NCBI GenBank assembly: GCA_027483665.1
Contig: JAIXUC010000033.1
Location: 186,001-250,000, forward strand
DNA from: Comamonadaceae bacterium
GTDB taxonomy: Bacteria > Pseudomonadota > Gammaproteobacteria > Burkholderiales > Burkholderiaceae_C
Direction of reading: 5' to 3'
Length of the DNA stretch: 64,000 nucleotides
In this document: positions 7,169 through 15,160 of the stretch, in pieces
Layout: every line of letters starts with the position of its first letter
Position numbering within the stretch: position 1 is the stretch's first letter
Translations under genes and position numbers: made by a program
The notes under the pieces: generated by a model
What the model saw: only the letters and a program-made list of their open reading frames with translations
Told to the model about the DNA's origin: nothing
Databases searched by the model: none

Positions 7169-8551
7169 TCAGATGATCCGAGAGAAGCGGGCTCGGTTTT
7201 GGTCAGCCTGCAGGTATCTGTCAAACACCATGGCGACGCCGCGCACGAAGTTCCAGCCCAACTCGGTGACTTCAATGCCACTGCTGCCCACCTTCACCAG
7301 ACCTTGCTCCGCCAAGGGCTGCAGTTGCTCCAACTCGCGCGCAAAGTAGCGCTGGAACTCGATCAGGTGGGCCAGCTCGATCGACTCGAAGTTGACTTGA
7401 CCTTGGCACATGAGCGCCATGATGACGGCACGACGCAACACGTCGTCCTGCGACAACGCCAGGCCCCGCACCACCGGCAAGCGGCCTTGATTCAGATGGT
7501 CGTGGTATTCCTCGATGGTCTTGGCGTTCTGGCTGTAGACGGCCCCCATGCGGCCAATGGCGGAGACGCCCAAAGCCACGATGTCGCAGTCGGGCTGGGT
7601 GCTGTAGCCCTGAAAGTTGCGGTGCAGCCGACCTTGCCGCTTGGCCACCGCCAGCGCGTCGTTAGGCCTTGCGAAATGGTCCATACCGACGTTGACATAG
7701 CCGCCGTCCACCAGCGTTTGCAGCGAGCGAGCAAGCATGCCCACCTTGGTGCCAGCACTGGGCAGGTCCTCCGCGTGGATTCGGCGCTGCGGCTTGAAGC
7801 GCGCCGGCAGATGTGCATAGGCATAAACGGCGATGCGGTCTGGCGCCAGCTCCAGAACCTGCTGCAAGGTGCGATCAAAAGACTCGCGTGTTTGTTTTGG
7901 CAAACCGTAGATGAGGTCGATGTTGATGGACTCGAAACCAATCTCACGCGCTGCTGCGACCAGTGCAAACACCTGCTCGGCTGGCTGTACGCGGTGCACG
8001 GCCTGTTGCACATCGGGGTCGAAGTCTTGAACACCCAAGCTGATGCGGTTGAAGCCCAGCTTGGCCAAGTGCTCCAGCCGGGCACGGTCTACCGTGCGTG
8101 GGTCGACCTCGATGGCGTACTCGCCGCCCGCAGCAAAGTGGAAATGCCGCTTGAGCATGGCCAGCAAGTCGCTGAGTTGCTGGTCCGAGAAAAAGGTGGG
8201 CGTACCGCCACCCAAGTGCAACTGGCTCACCACTTGGCCTTGGCCCAACTGCTCGGTCAGCAAAACCACCTCGCGCTCTAGGTCGTGCAAGTAGGGAATG
8301 GCCCGCTCGGGGTGGCGGGTGACGACCTTGTTGCAAGCGCAGTAGTAGCAAAGCGACTGACAGAACGGGACGTGCACGTACAAAGACAGCGGCTGCCCCA
8401 CGGAGGCCACTCCGCTTCGCCGCTGGCGCAAGGCACGCGCCAAATCATCGGCTCCGAAGGCCTCCACGAATCGATCGGCTGTGGGGTAGGAGGTGTACCG
8501 TGGCCCAGGTACATCCAATTGGGTAATCAGCTCAGCGGTGATGGTGGTCAT
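7169..8551 (-). CDS. hemN: Oxygen-independent coproporphyrinogen III oxidase (radical SAM)
   Basis: HemN converts coproporphyrinogen III to protoporphyrinogen IX without oxygen, keeping haem synthesis running under anoxia. The 460-residue size matches E. coli HemN (457). The radical SAM cluster motif HVPFCQSLCYYCACNK has Cys64, Cys68 and Cys71 with the HemN-type extra Cys73. LGGGTPTFFSD for SAM binding follows, as does the N-terminal PGPRYTSYPTADRF typical of true HemN rather than HemW. A near-perfect FNR box at 8615-8628 lies about 65 bases upstream of the start codon, so oxygen control by FNR is likely. The TauE/SafE-like gene follows directly. Confidence 0.95.
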   Translation of the reverse strand: MTTITAELITQLDVPGPRYTSYPTADRFVEAFGADDLARALRQRRSGVASVGQPLSLYVHVPFCQSLCYYCACNKVVTRHPERAIPYLHDLEREVVLLTEQLGQGQVVSQLHLGGGTPTFFSDQQLSDLLAMLKRHFHFAAGGEYAIEVDPRTVDRARLEHLAKLGFNRISLGVQDFDPDVQQAVHRVQPAEQVFALVAAAREIGFESINIDLIYGLPKQTRESFDRTLQQVLELAPDRIAVYAYAHLPARFKPQRRIHAEDLPSAGTKVGMLARSLQTLVDGGYVNVGMDHFARPNDALAVAKRQGRLHRNFQGYSTQPDCDIVALGVSAIGRMGAVYSQNAKTIEEYHDHLNQGRLPVVRGLALSQDDVLRRAVIMALMCQGQVNFESIELAHLIEFQRYFARELEQLQPLAEQGLVKVGSSGIEVTELGWNFVRGVAMVFDRYLQADQNRARFSRII

Positions 8552-8614
8552 GGTGCGTGGACGGCTTGAAGATGTAATTACCCATTAATGTGCGTCCAGC
8601 CTTGGGTTGGCGAG

Positions 8615-8628
8615 TTGATGTATGTCAA
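8615..8628. promoter_or_regulatory. FNR box between hemN and fnr
   Basis: TTGATGTATGTCAA differs at one base from the FNR consensus TTGATNNNNATCAA. Its centre (8621.5) is about 41-44 bases from a possible hemN start site near 8578-8580, which has a weak -10 (CATTAA, minus strand 8590-8585). It could also affect fnr on the plus strand. Confidence 0.8.
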
Positions 8629-8704
8629 GCAGTCCCCGCGTCCGTGACGGTTCCCTAGGGCATTCCCTCAAGTGGTTGCAGCCCTCTGGTCAGGTGGGCA
8701 GAGC

Positions 8705-8736
8705 GGGGGGGAAGGGGGCAGAGGGGGCAAAGGGGG
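8705..8736 (+). promoter_or_regulatory. Four-run G-tract (quadruplex motif) upstream of fnr
   Basis: The plus strand contains G7, G5, G5 and G5 runs with 2-, 4- and 4-base loops, 62 bases before the fnr start codon. It would be in the mRNA leader or core promoter of fnr. It fits the strict G-quadruplex consensus. Confidence 0.7.
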
Positions 8737-8797
8737 CAACTTTGTTAAGCTGGAACGAAGAAAACTGTCTCGCCCGCATCACAGCCCCAAGGACCTT

Positions 8798-9517
8798 ATG
8801 AATCTTCAGACAATCAAGGTCGCCTGCTCCAACTGCAACATGAGAGAGCTGTGCCTGCCCCTGGGCTTGTCGGACAGTGAGATGGCCGCTGTGGAAAAAG
8901 TGGTGTCCGTGACCCGCAAGGTGGCGCGGGGCGCGCACCTGTTTCACAACGGTGATCCGTTCACGGCGCTCTACGCCATTCGCACGGGGTTCTTCAAGAC
9001 CTCCGTCAACACAGAGGATGGCCGCGACCAAGTGACCGGCTTTCAAATGGCCGGGGAAGTTCTGGGCTTGGACGGCATCGTCAACGACCACCACACCTGT
9101 GACGCCATCGCACTGGAAGACGCCGAGGTGTGTGTGATGCCGTTTAACCTCATCGAAGAAATTTCACGCGAAGTCAATGCGCTTCAGCACCACGTACACA
9201 AGATCATGAGCCGCGAGATCGTGCGTGAACACGGTGTGATGTTGTTGCTGGGAAGCATGCGCGCCGAAGAGCGGTTGGCGGCTTTCCTGCTGAACTTGGT
9301 GCAGCGCCTGCATGCGCGTGGGTTTTCCCAGTCGGAATTGGTGCTGCGCATGACGCGCGAAGAGATTGGCAGCTACCTCGGGCTGAAGCTGGAAACCGTC
9401 AGCCGCACTTTCTCGCGTTTTGCCGACGATGGCATGGTGGAGGTCAAGCAGCGGCACTTGCGCATTCTGAACGCCGACGGTTTGCGCGGGATTGTCAACA
9501 GCAGACCATGCCACTGA
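8798..9517 (+). CDS. fnr: FNR-type oxygen-sensing transcription regulator
   Basis: FNR carries an oxygen-labile [4Fe-4S] cluster and, when anoxic, dimerises and activates genes at TTGATNNNNATCAA sites. The 239-residue product has the cluster cysteines Cys10, Cys13 and Cys19 in KVACSNCNMRELCLPLGL, and a further Cys in DHHTCDAIALED that corresponds to Cys122 of E. coli. It has a cNMP-binding-like beta-roll, and a C-terminal HTH whose recognition helix reads ETVSRTFSRF, with the E..SR residues that read the FNR box. ATG 8798 has AAGGA 5 bases upstream. The in-frame extension to 8672 lacks family similarity. Three FNR boxes in this window (8615, 14983, 17604) are probable targets. Confidence 0.95.
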   Translation: MNLQTIKVACSNCNMRELCLPLGLSDSEMAAVEKVVSVTRKVARGAHLFHNGDPFTALYAIRTGFFKTSVNTEDGRDQVTGFQMAGEVLGLDGIVNDHHTCDAIALEDAEVCVMPFNLIEEISREVNALQHHVHKIMSREIVREHGVMLLLGSMRAEERLAAFLLNLVQRLHARGFSQSELVLRMTREEIGSYLGLKLETVSRTFSRFADDGMVEVKQRHLRILNADGLRGIVNSRPCH

Positions 9518-9580
9518 GCTTCAACGCCGAGTTGCGTTGACAGAAGCACGGCCCCACAGCGACGGCCTGCAGCCCAGTCT

Positions 9581-9898
9581 CTAGTCGCGGTTGCTCGGTT
9601 GAGGCAGGCGCAACAGCCAAGCGGTCACGCAACCCGAGGCTGCGGTAGCTGCCCAGAACACGAAGAAAGCCAAGCTGTAGGCTGTGGTTGCATCCACTGC
9701 CAAAGCTTCATTGCCCCAGTGCAAGTCTGCTGGGCTGACCACCGCAAAGACCCCCATCGACAGCCCGCAGGCTGCAAGGAAAGAAGGCCACGCCACCAGC
9801 AGCCATGGCTTGGGCGGGCGCGGCCCGCGGGGCGCGTTGTCGAACACGTCCTTGTCGAACGGCTCCTCGTCGGAGGCTGGCGGGCTTTGCTGATTCAC
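9581..9898 (-). CDS. Small two-helix membrane protein at the end of the cco operon, unknown
   Basis: I do not recognise this 105-residue protein. Residues 1-30 are acidic and proline-rich and probably cytoplasmic. Two hydrophobic segments follow, one around PWLLVAWPSFLAACGLSMGVF and one around SLAFFVFWAATAASGCVTAWLL, joined by a loop of about 20 residues. The GTG start at 9898 overlaps the stop of the FixH-like gene as GTGA, so it is the last gene of the ccoNOQP-ccoG-fixH transcript. This placement suggests a part in assembly or function of the cbb3 oxidase. No cysteine or histidine metal motif is visible. Confidence 0.75.
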   Translation of the reverse strand: MNQQSPPASDEEPFDKDVFDNAPRGPRPPKPWLLVAWPSFLAACGLSMGVFAVVSPADLHWGNEALAVDATTAYSLAFFVFWAATAASGCVTAWLLRLPQPSNRD

Positions 9899-10167
9899 GG
9901 CTTGATCGGCACACCCGTCGCCGCGTGGTTTCGGCCCATGTGCGCTGGCGCCATCGATTGCGCGTTCTGAAGACGCAGCCGCTGCCCCGTATCGAGCACG
10001 GGGTCAGTGCCCAGGTCAGCAATGACCCATGTGGCGATGCAGGCGACCACGACCAGCGCCGGTCCACCAAACACCATCCACGCCAGCCCAAAGCGCCACC
10101 AGGGCAAGGGCTTGGCGGGCTGCACAGGCGCTTGCTTAGGCGCTGCGTTGAGTGGGGGTGTGTTCAT
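9895..10167 (-). CDS. FixH-like short membrane protein
   Basis: The 90-residue product has a proline-rich start and one transmembrane helix in WWRFGLAWMVFGGPALVVVACIATWVIA, followed by a short polar tail. The WRFGxxWxVFGGPAxVVV pattern matches short proteins annotated as FixH in Comamonadaceae, though full-length FixH (about 160 residues) has a larger periplasmic domain that is missing here. CcoH/FixH is needed for cbb3 oxidase assembly or stability together with the copper ATPase CcoI. It lies 39 bases downstream of ccoG and overlaps the next small gene by four bases. The functional assignment rests mostly on position. Confidence 0.75.
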   Translation of the reverse strand: MNTPPLNAAPKQAPVQPAKPLPWWRFGLAWMVFGGPALVVVACIATWVIADLGTDPVLDTGQRLRLQNAQSMAPAHMGRNHAATGVPIKP

Positions 10168-10206
10168 GAATTTCTCCTGATCGGGCGGTGTGTGTTGCGG
10201 GTGGCT

Positions 10207-11625
10207 TCAGCGTGGGACCAAAAACACCGTGCGCTCCACGGTGTGGTGGTCACTGCTCTGCATATGGATGTGCAATTCGACGGGGTGCGACCCGGGCTCT
10301 GCACGGTCCGCTGGCAACTGCAAGCGCAGGGCAACAGCGCGAACTGCAGCAGCGTCGACTTGAATGGTGTCTGGCCCGAGAGCAACCAAGCCATCGATGC
10401 CACTGGCCTTGAGCGTGAAGCGCTGACTCTTCTCCGTTGCATTCATGATCTGCACGCGGTAGACATCTTCCAGAATTCCTGGGGCCACCATGCGCGCAGT
10501 GGCGGTGCGGTCCCGCATGATGTCCACCTTGTAAGGCGTGCGAATGGCAAGGCTGATAGCAAGGCCAGTCACGATGGACAGCAAGATCAAGGTGTAGACC
10601 AGAACGCGTGGCCGCAGCACACGCCGCACGATCTGGGCGGTACTCAGACCTGACTCCAATGCGGCCTGGGTCGTGTAGCGCACCAAGCCACGCGGGTGGC
10701 TGACTTTGTCCATGACCTGGTCGCACACATCGGCGCAAGCGCCGCAGCCAATGCATTCGTACTGCAGACCCTGACGAATGTCGATGCCGGTGGGGCAAAC
10801 CTGCACGCAAAGGCCGCAATCCACGCAATCTCCCTTCGCGGAAGCGGCCTCGGCCTTGGCGGGCAAGCCGCGTGGTTCGCCGCGTTGGCTGTCGTAAGTG
10901 ACGATGAGGGTGTCTCGGTCGAACATCGCACTTTGAAACCGGGCATAGGGGCACATGTATTTGCAGACCTGTTCACGCATGTAGCCCGCGTTGCCGTAGG
11001 TGGCAAAACCATAGAAGAGCACCCAGAAAAGCACCCAGCCTGAACCTGTCCACAAAGCGCCATCGACCACCAGTTCCCGAATGGGCACGAAGTAGCCGAC
11101 AAAGCTCAATCCCGTCCAACCCGCTACGGCGAGCCACAGCAACTGCTTGGCGCTGCGGCGGGCCAGCTTGTTAGCACTCCAGGGCTGCCGGTCCAGGCGA
11201 ATTCGGGCGCCGCGGTCGCCCTCGGTGAACTTTTCGATCCACATGAAGATTTCTGTGTAGACCGTTTGCGGGCATGCGTAGCCACACCACAGGCGCCCTG
11301 CTACTGCAGTGAACAAGAAAAGACTCAGCGCGGACACGACCAAGAGCCCCGTGAGGTAGATGAAGTCCTGCGGGTACAGCACCAAGTTCATGATGTAGAA
11401 GCGCCGCGCTTCCAAGTCAAACAAGACCGCCTGGCGCTCCCCCCAGTTGAGCCAAGGCAGCCCGTAGAACACCAGCTGAGTCATCCACACACACGCCCAG
11501 CGCCAATGCGCAAACACCCCTTGAACGCTGCGGGGCTGGATGCGTTGGTGCGCCTGGTACAGCGAGATCACAACCTCTTTCGGCGGCACCGCAACGCCAG
11601 CTTTTGGCAGCGGTGCGTCGCTCAT
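10207..11625 (-). CDS. ccoG: Cytochrome c oxidase accessory protein CcoG (FixG/RdxA), polyferredoxin
   Basis: CcoG is a membrane iron-sulfur protein of the cbb3 oxidase assembly set, implicated in copper reduction for the oxidase. The 472-residue product has several N-terminal transmembrane helices, a cysteine pair in CGYACPQTVYTEIFMW, and two ferredoxin-like 4Fe-4S motifs in DCGLCVQVCPTGIDIR and CIGCGACADVCDQVMDK near residues 270-310. A C-terminal transmembrane helix and a periplasmic immunoglobulin-like domain follow. The size matches the family. Its ATG overlaps the ccoP stop by four bases (ATGA at 11625-11622), so it is translated from the same message as the oxidase subunits. Confidence 0.95.
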   Translation of the reverse strand: MSDAPLPKAGVAVPPKEVVISLYQAHQRIQPRSVQGVFAHWRWACVWMTQLVFYGLPWLNWGERQAVLFDLEARRFYIMNLVLYPQDFIYLTGLLVVSALSLFLFTAVAGRLWCGYACPQTVYTEIFMWIEKFTEGDRGARIRLDRQPWSANKLARRSAKQLLWLAVAGWTGLSFVGYFVPIRELVVDGALWTGSGWVLFWVLFYGFATYGNAGYMREQVCKYMCPYARFQSAMFDRDTLIVTYDSQRGEPRGLPAKAEAASAKGDCVDCGLCVQVCPTGIDIRQGLQYECIGCGACADVCDQVMDKVSHPRGLVRYTTQAALESGLSTAQIVRRVLRPRVLVYTLILLSIVTGLAISLAIRTPYKVDIMRDRTATARMVAPGILEDVYRVQIMNATEKSQRFTLKASGIDGLVALGPDTIQVDAAAVRAVALRLQLPADRAEPGSHPVELHIHMQSSDHHTVERTVFLVPR

Positions 11626-12539
11626 CGTGTGGCCTGCTTACCGCCGCTTGAAAGGGTGGCGACGTAGGCGGCCAAGACCTGAATCTGCGACTCGGTCAGT
11701 TTGGCGGACTGCGCCGGCATCGCGTTGACCTTGCCCTGCGTGACGATGGAAACAATGGCGGCTTCGCCCCAGCCATGCAGCCAGACATCGTCGGTCAGGT
11801 TGGGCGCACCCAGCGCCACATTGCCCTTCCCGTCAACGCCGTGGCAGGCCGCGCAAGTGGCGAACTTGGGCTTGCCGGCGAGTGCGCGCACGCTGTCATG
11901 AGGCGACCCGGACAAGCTCAGCACGTAGTGCGCCAAGTTGCGTACATCGTCTGCAGAGCCGACGGCTGCAGCCAAGGCAGGCATGTTGCCCATGCGGCCG
12001 TTGGTGATGGACTCCACGATTTGCGTGTGCTGGCCGCCGTAGAGCCAGTCGGCATCGGCCAGGTTTGGAAACCCTTTGCTGCCTCTGGCGTCAGAGCCGT
12101 GGCACTGCGCGCAGTTGTTCATGAACAAGCGCTCGCCAATGGCTTGGGCTGCCGGGTTCGCGCCCATCTGTTCTGGCGTCATGCCCTTGAACTGGGCGTA
12201 GATTTTGGAAACCTCTTCTGCCGATTTGCGCACCTCGATCTGATGCTGCTCGGCAGAAGACCAACCCAGCTTGCCCGTGAAGCTGCCCAAGCCGGGAAAC
12301 AGCACCAAATAGCCAATGGCAAAAACCACGGTGATGATGAACAGGCCGACCCACCAGCGCGGCAGCGGGTTGTTCATCTCTTGCAGGTCTTCGTCCCAGA
12401 CGTGGCCGGTGGTGGGGTCTTGCCCAGCGCTCACCCGCACTTTGCCGCTGAACCACAGCAGCAACAGGCAAGCTGCGATGCTGACCAGCGTGATGCCGGC
12501 CACCAACAGGGGCCAGATACCGTGGGAAAAATCGCTCAT
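11622..12539 (-). CDS. ccoP: cbb3-type cytochrome c oxidase subunit CcoP (dihaem cytochrome c)
   Basis: CcoP passes electrons from soluble cytochrome c to CcoO and the catalytic subunit of the cbb3 oxidase. The 305-residue protein has two N-terminal hydrophobic segments (residues 8-31 and about 62-82), separated by DEDLQEMNNPLPRWW, a well-conserved CcoP motif. Two haem c sites follow: CAQCH at 143-147 and CAACH at 229-233, with downstream methionines (GNMPAL, NAMPAQ) as probable sixth ligands. The ATG at 12539 overlaps the ccoQ stop by four bases, and the stop overlaps ccoG in the same way. The subunit is complete. Confidence 0.96.
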   Translation of the reverse strand: MSDFSHGIWPLLVAGITLVSIAACLLLLWFSGKVRVSAGQDPTTGHVWDEDLQEMNNPLPRWWVGLFIITVVFAIGYLVLFPGLGSFTGKLGWSSAEQHQIEVRKSAEEVSKIYAQFKGMTPEQMGANPAAQAIGERLFMNNCAQCHGSDARGSKGFPNLADADWLYGGQHTQIVESITNGRMGNMPALAAAVGSADDVRNLAHYVLSLSGSPHDSVRALAGKPKFATCAACHGVDGKGNVALGAPNLTDDVWLHGWGEAAIVSIVTQGKVNAMPAQSAKLTESQIQVLAAYVATLSSGGKQATR

Positions 12540-12760
12540 TTGCGCTCTCCACTGAAACGTTGGGCAGTTGCTGACTTGTCAGAGGATTGCCTTTGCGTTG
12601 CCGGCGCTGCAGGCTGATCGGCCAGCTCTTCTCGAAAGGGCAGCATGGCAGCTTCAGAGAAATCGCGAGAGCGGCCTTTGGACCAAGCCCAAAAGCACAC
12701 ACCGACGAAGGCGAGGAAAGCGGCGACCGTGGCGGCGCTGCGCAAGGTGTTGATGTCCAT
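12536..12760 (-). CDS. ccoQ: cbb3-type cytochrome c oxidase subunit CcoQ
   Basis: CcoQ is the small membrane subunit that stabilises the cbb3 complex. The product has 74 residues, a single helix in AATVAAFLAFVGVCFWAWSKG, then SRDFSEAAMLPF, the usual CcoQ continuation (F.EAA.LPF), and a polar Ala/Gln-rich tail that is longer than in many homologues. The ATG at 12760 was chosen because the family starts just before this helix. The in-frame extension to 12805 would run into the end of ccoO. It lies between ccoO and ccoP and overlaps the ccoP start by four bases. Confidence 0.92.
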   Translation of the reverse strand: MDINTLRSAATVAAFLAFVGVCFWAWSKGRSRDFSEAAMLPFREELADQPAAPATQRQSSDKSATAQRFSGERK

Positions 12761-12801
12761 GTTCACTCCCAAATGAGTTGCTGCTGTCGGGTTGCGCTGC
12801 T

Positions 12802-13428
12802 TCACTTCAGGGCAGTGCCCAAGCCCTGCAGGTAGGCAATCAGCGCATCCAGTTCAGATTTGCCCTTGACGGCGTCGGCGGCAGCCGCGATGTCCTGCGC
12901 GCTGTAGGGCACACCCAGGCGCTGCAGGGCAACCATGTTCGGGGCCACGCCAGCGGGGTCGACCATGGTCTTCTCAAGCCATGGGTAGGCCGGCATGTTG
13001 GATTCGGGCACCAGGTCGCGTGGGTTGATCAGGTGGATGCGGTGCCACTCGTCGCTGTAGCGCCCGCCCACGCGATGGAGGTCGGGCCCTGTGCGTTTGC
13101 TGCCCCACTGAAAGGGCCGGTCGTACACGAATTCGCCAGCAACCGAGTAGTGGCCGTAACGCAGGGTCTCTGCCAGGAAGGGCCTGATCATCTGTGAGTG
13201 GCAGTTGTAGCAACCCTCGCGCACGTAAATGTCTCGGCCCACCAGCTGCAGCGGTTCATAGGGCTTCACGCCTTGGATGGGCTGCGTGGTGGAGCGCTGA
13301 AAGAACAGCGGCACGATCTCGACAGCGCCGCCCACCAGCAGCACCAGCAAGATCAGCACGATCATCAGGAAGTTGTTGGTCTCGATACGCTCGTGCGTGA
13401 AACCAGCGGGTTTATTGGTGTCATCCAT
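12802..13428 (-). CDS. ccoO: cbb3-type cytochrome c oxidase subunit CcoO (monohaem cytochrome c)
   Basis: CcoO relays electrons from CcoP to CcoN. The 208-residue protein has one N-terminal membrane anchor in [20 protein letters not shown], preceded by the conserved HERIETN. A haem c site CYNCH lies at residues 73-77 within [14 protein letters not shown], and the family segment [18 protein letters not shown] follows. A methionine in NMPAYPWL is a likely axial ligand. Length is standard. It follows ccoN by 18 bases and precedes ccoQ by 41 bases on the same strand. Confidence 0.96.
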   Translation of the reverse strand: MDDTNKPAGFTHERIETNNFLMIVLILLVLLVGGAVEIVPLFFQRSTTQPIQGVKPYEPLQLVGRDIYVREGCYNCHSQMIRPFLAETLRYGHYSVAGEFVYDRPFQWGSKRTGPDLHRVGGRYSDEWHRIHLINPRDLVPESNMPAYPWLEKTMVDPAGVAPNMVALQRLGVPYSAQDIAAAADAVKGKSELDALIAYLQGLGTALK

Positions 13429-13446
13429 TTCAGGCTCCGGTGGGTT

Positions 13447-14922
13447 TCAAGCGTGTGCGGGTGTGGCAGAAGGGTCTGCTGGCAAGGGGCGAGCAGCGAC
13501 CACGTGGGGAATCAGAATCTCGACAGGGCGGCCACCCGCAGCGGTCTTGAACACGTTCCAGGCCATCACCAACATGCCGCCGAAGTACAGCAGGCCACCC
13601 AACAGTCGCAACACATAGAACGGGAAGCTGGCTTTGACCGACTCGACAAAGGTGTAGGTCAGCGTGCCGTCGGCGTTGACCGCGCGCCACATCAGGCCCT
13701 GCATGACGCCGGAGATCCACATGGCCGCGATGTAGATGACGATGCCGATGGTGGCCATCCAGAAGTGCAGCTCGATGGCGCGGATGCTGTGCATCTGCTT
13801 GGCGCCGAACAGGCGCGGAATCAGGTAGTACAGGCTGCCCATGGAGATCAGGCCCACCCAGCCCAGGGCGCCAGAGTGCACGTGGCCAATGGTCCAGTCG
13901 GTGTAGTGCGACAGGGCGTTGACGGTCTTGATGGACATCATGGGCCCCTCGAAGGTGCTCATGCCGTAGAAGGACAGAGACACGATGAGAAAGCGCAGGA
14001 TCGGGTCGTCGCGCAGCTTGTGCCAAGCGCCCGACAAGGTCATGACGCCGTTGATCATGCCGCCCCAACTGGGCGCCAACAGGATGAGCGAGAACACCAT
14101 GCCCAAGGACTGAGTCCAGTCTGGCAGCGCGGTGTAGTGCAGGTGGTGCGGACCTGCCCACATGTAGGTGAAGATCAGCGCCCAAAAGTGAACGATGGAC
14201 AGGCGGTAGCTGTACACCGGGCGCTCGGCTTGCTTCGGGATGAAGTAATACATCATTCCCAGAAAGCCAGCGGTCAAGAAGAAGCCCACCGCGTTGTGGC
14301 CGTACCACCACTGGATCATGGCGTCTTGCACGCCGGCATACGCTGAGTAGGACTTCATCAGGCCGGCTGGCATGGCCGCGCTGTTGACCACGTGCAGCAG
14401 CGCCACAGCAATGATGAATGCGCCGTAGAACCAGTTAGCGACATAGATGTGGCGCACCTTGCGCGTGCCCAGCGTGCCAAAGAACACCACGGCAAAAGAC
14501 ACCCAGACCAGTGTGATCAGAATGTCGATGGGCCACTCCAGCTCGGCGTATTCCTTGCCTTGCGTGTAGCCCAGCGGCAGCGAGATGGCGGCCGCCAAGA
14601 TGACGAGCTGCCAACCCCAGAACGTGAAGGCCGCCAGCCGATCCGAGAACAAGCGCACCTGGCAAGTTCTCTGCACGACGTAGTAGGCCGTGGCGAACAA
14701 GGCGCAACCACCAAAGGCAAAGATGACCGCGTTGGTGTGCAGCGGCCGCAGCCTACCGTAGCTCAAAAATGAAATGCCGAAGTTGAGTTCTGGCCAGGTG
14801 AGCTGCGCGGCGATGATCACGCCGACCAGCATCCCGACCACGCCCCACACGATCGCCATGATGGAGAACTGACGGACAACCTTGTCGTTGTAGGCCACCG
14901 CATTGGAATTCGAGAAATTCAT
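13447..14922 (-). CDS. ccoN: cbb3-type cytochrome c oxidase catalytic subunit I
   Basis: CcoN holds haem b and the haem b3-CuB centre where oxygen is reduced with high affinity and protons are pumped. The 491-residue protein has about twelve transmembrane helices. Family segments seen include [15 protein letters not shown] with a low-spin haem histidine, [23 protein letters not shown] with a CuB histidine, [15 protein letters not shown], and [19 protein letters not shown] near residue 330 with the haem-ligating histidines. The ATG at 14922 is preferred over a TTG at 14928. A perfect FNR box lies about 65 bases upstream, so induction at low oxygen is expected. It is first in the ccoNOQP-ccoG-fixH operon. 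Confidence 0.97.
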   Translation of the reverse strand: MNFSNSNAVAYNDKVVRQFSIMAIVWGVVGMLVGVIIAAQLTWPELNFGISFLSYGRLRPLHTNAVIFAFGGCALFATAYYVVQRTCQVRLFSDRLAAFTFWGWQLVILAAAISLPLGYTQGKEYAELEWPIDILITLVWVSFAVVFFGTLGTRKVRHIYVANWFYGAFIIAVALLHVVNSAAMPAGLMKSYSAYAGVQDAMIQWWYGHNAVGFFLTAGFLGMMYYFIPKQAERPVYSYRLSIVHFWALIFTYMWAGPHHLHYTALPDWTQSLGMVFSLILLAPSWGGMINGVMTLSGAWHKLRDDPILRFLIVSLSFYGMSTFEGPMMSIKTVNALSHYTDWTIGHVHSGALGWVGLISMGSLYYLIPRLFGAKQMHSIRAIELHFWMATIGIVIYIAAMWISGVMQGLMWRAVNADGTLTYTFVESVKASFPFYVLRLLGGLLYFGGMLVMAWNVFKTAAGGRPVEILIPHVVAARPLPADPSATPAHA

Positions 14923-14982
14923 GAACAACTTTCATGTCTGAGAACGTGAATGGAAGTGTCTGAGGCTTGGCATGGCTTCACT

Positions 14983-14996
14983 TTGATGCACATCAA
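14983..14996. promoter_or_regulatory. Perfect FNR box upstream of ccoN
   Basis: TTGATGCACATCAA matches the FNR consensus at all ten specified bases. It lies between ccoS and ccoN. A start site 41.5 bases from its centre would be at about 14948, leaving a leader of about 26 bases before the ccoN ATG. A weak -10 (GACACT, 14960-14955) is in place. Confidence 0.88.
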
Positions 14997-15015
14997 GTGC
15001 AAGGCACTAAAACAC

Positions 15016-15153
15016 TCAGTCGTTGCGCAAGATGCGCTCTGCCTCGGCGTCCACGTCTTCGAACTGGCCGCCAAAGACGGCCCACCACAAGCTCGCCAAG
15101 ATGACGAACACCAAGATCACCGACAAAGGGATCAACAGATAAAGGATTTCCAT
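15016..15153 (-). CDS. ccoS: cbb3-type cytochrome oxidase assembly protein CcoS
   Basis: CcoS is a short single-helix membrane protein needed for cofactor insertion into the cbb3 oxidase. The product has 45 residues. ILYLLIPLSVILVFVILASLWWAV forms the helix, followed by FGGQFEDVDAEAERIL, the conserved acidic tail (Q(F/Y)DDLE-like). The start at 15153 was chosen because the family begins with M(D/E)ILYLLIP. The longer in-frame extension overlaps ccoI in another frame and was rejected. It follows ccoI by seven bases on the same strand, as in most ccoGHIS-type loci. Confidence 0.93.
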   Translation of the reverse strand: MEILYLLIPLSVILVFVILASLWWAVFGGQFEDVDAEAERILRND

Positions 15154-15160
15154 GGGGGGG

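Noticed and set aside
6767-8281. 504-codon plus-strand frame opposite hemN
   Set aside because: Antisense shadow; hemN on the minus strand has all radical SAM residues.
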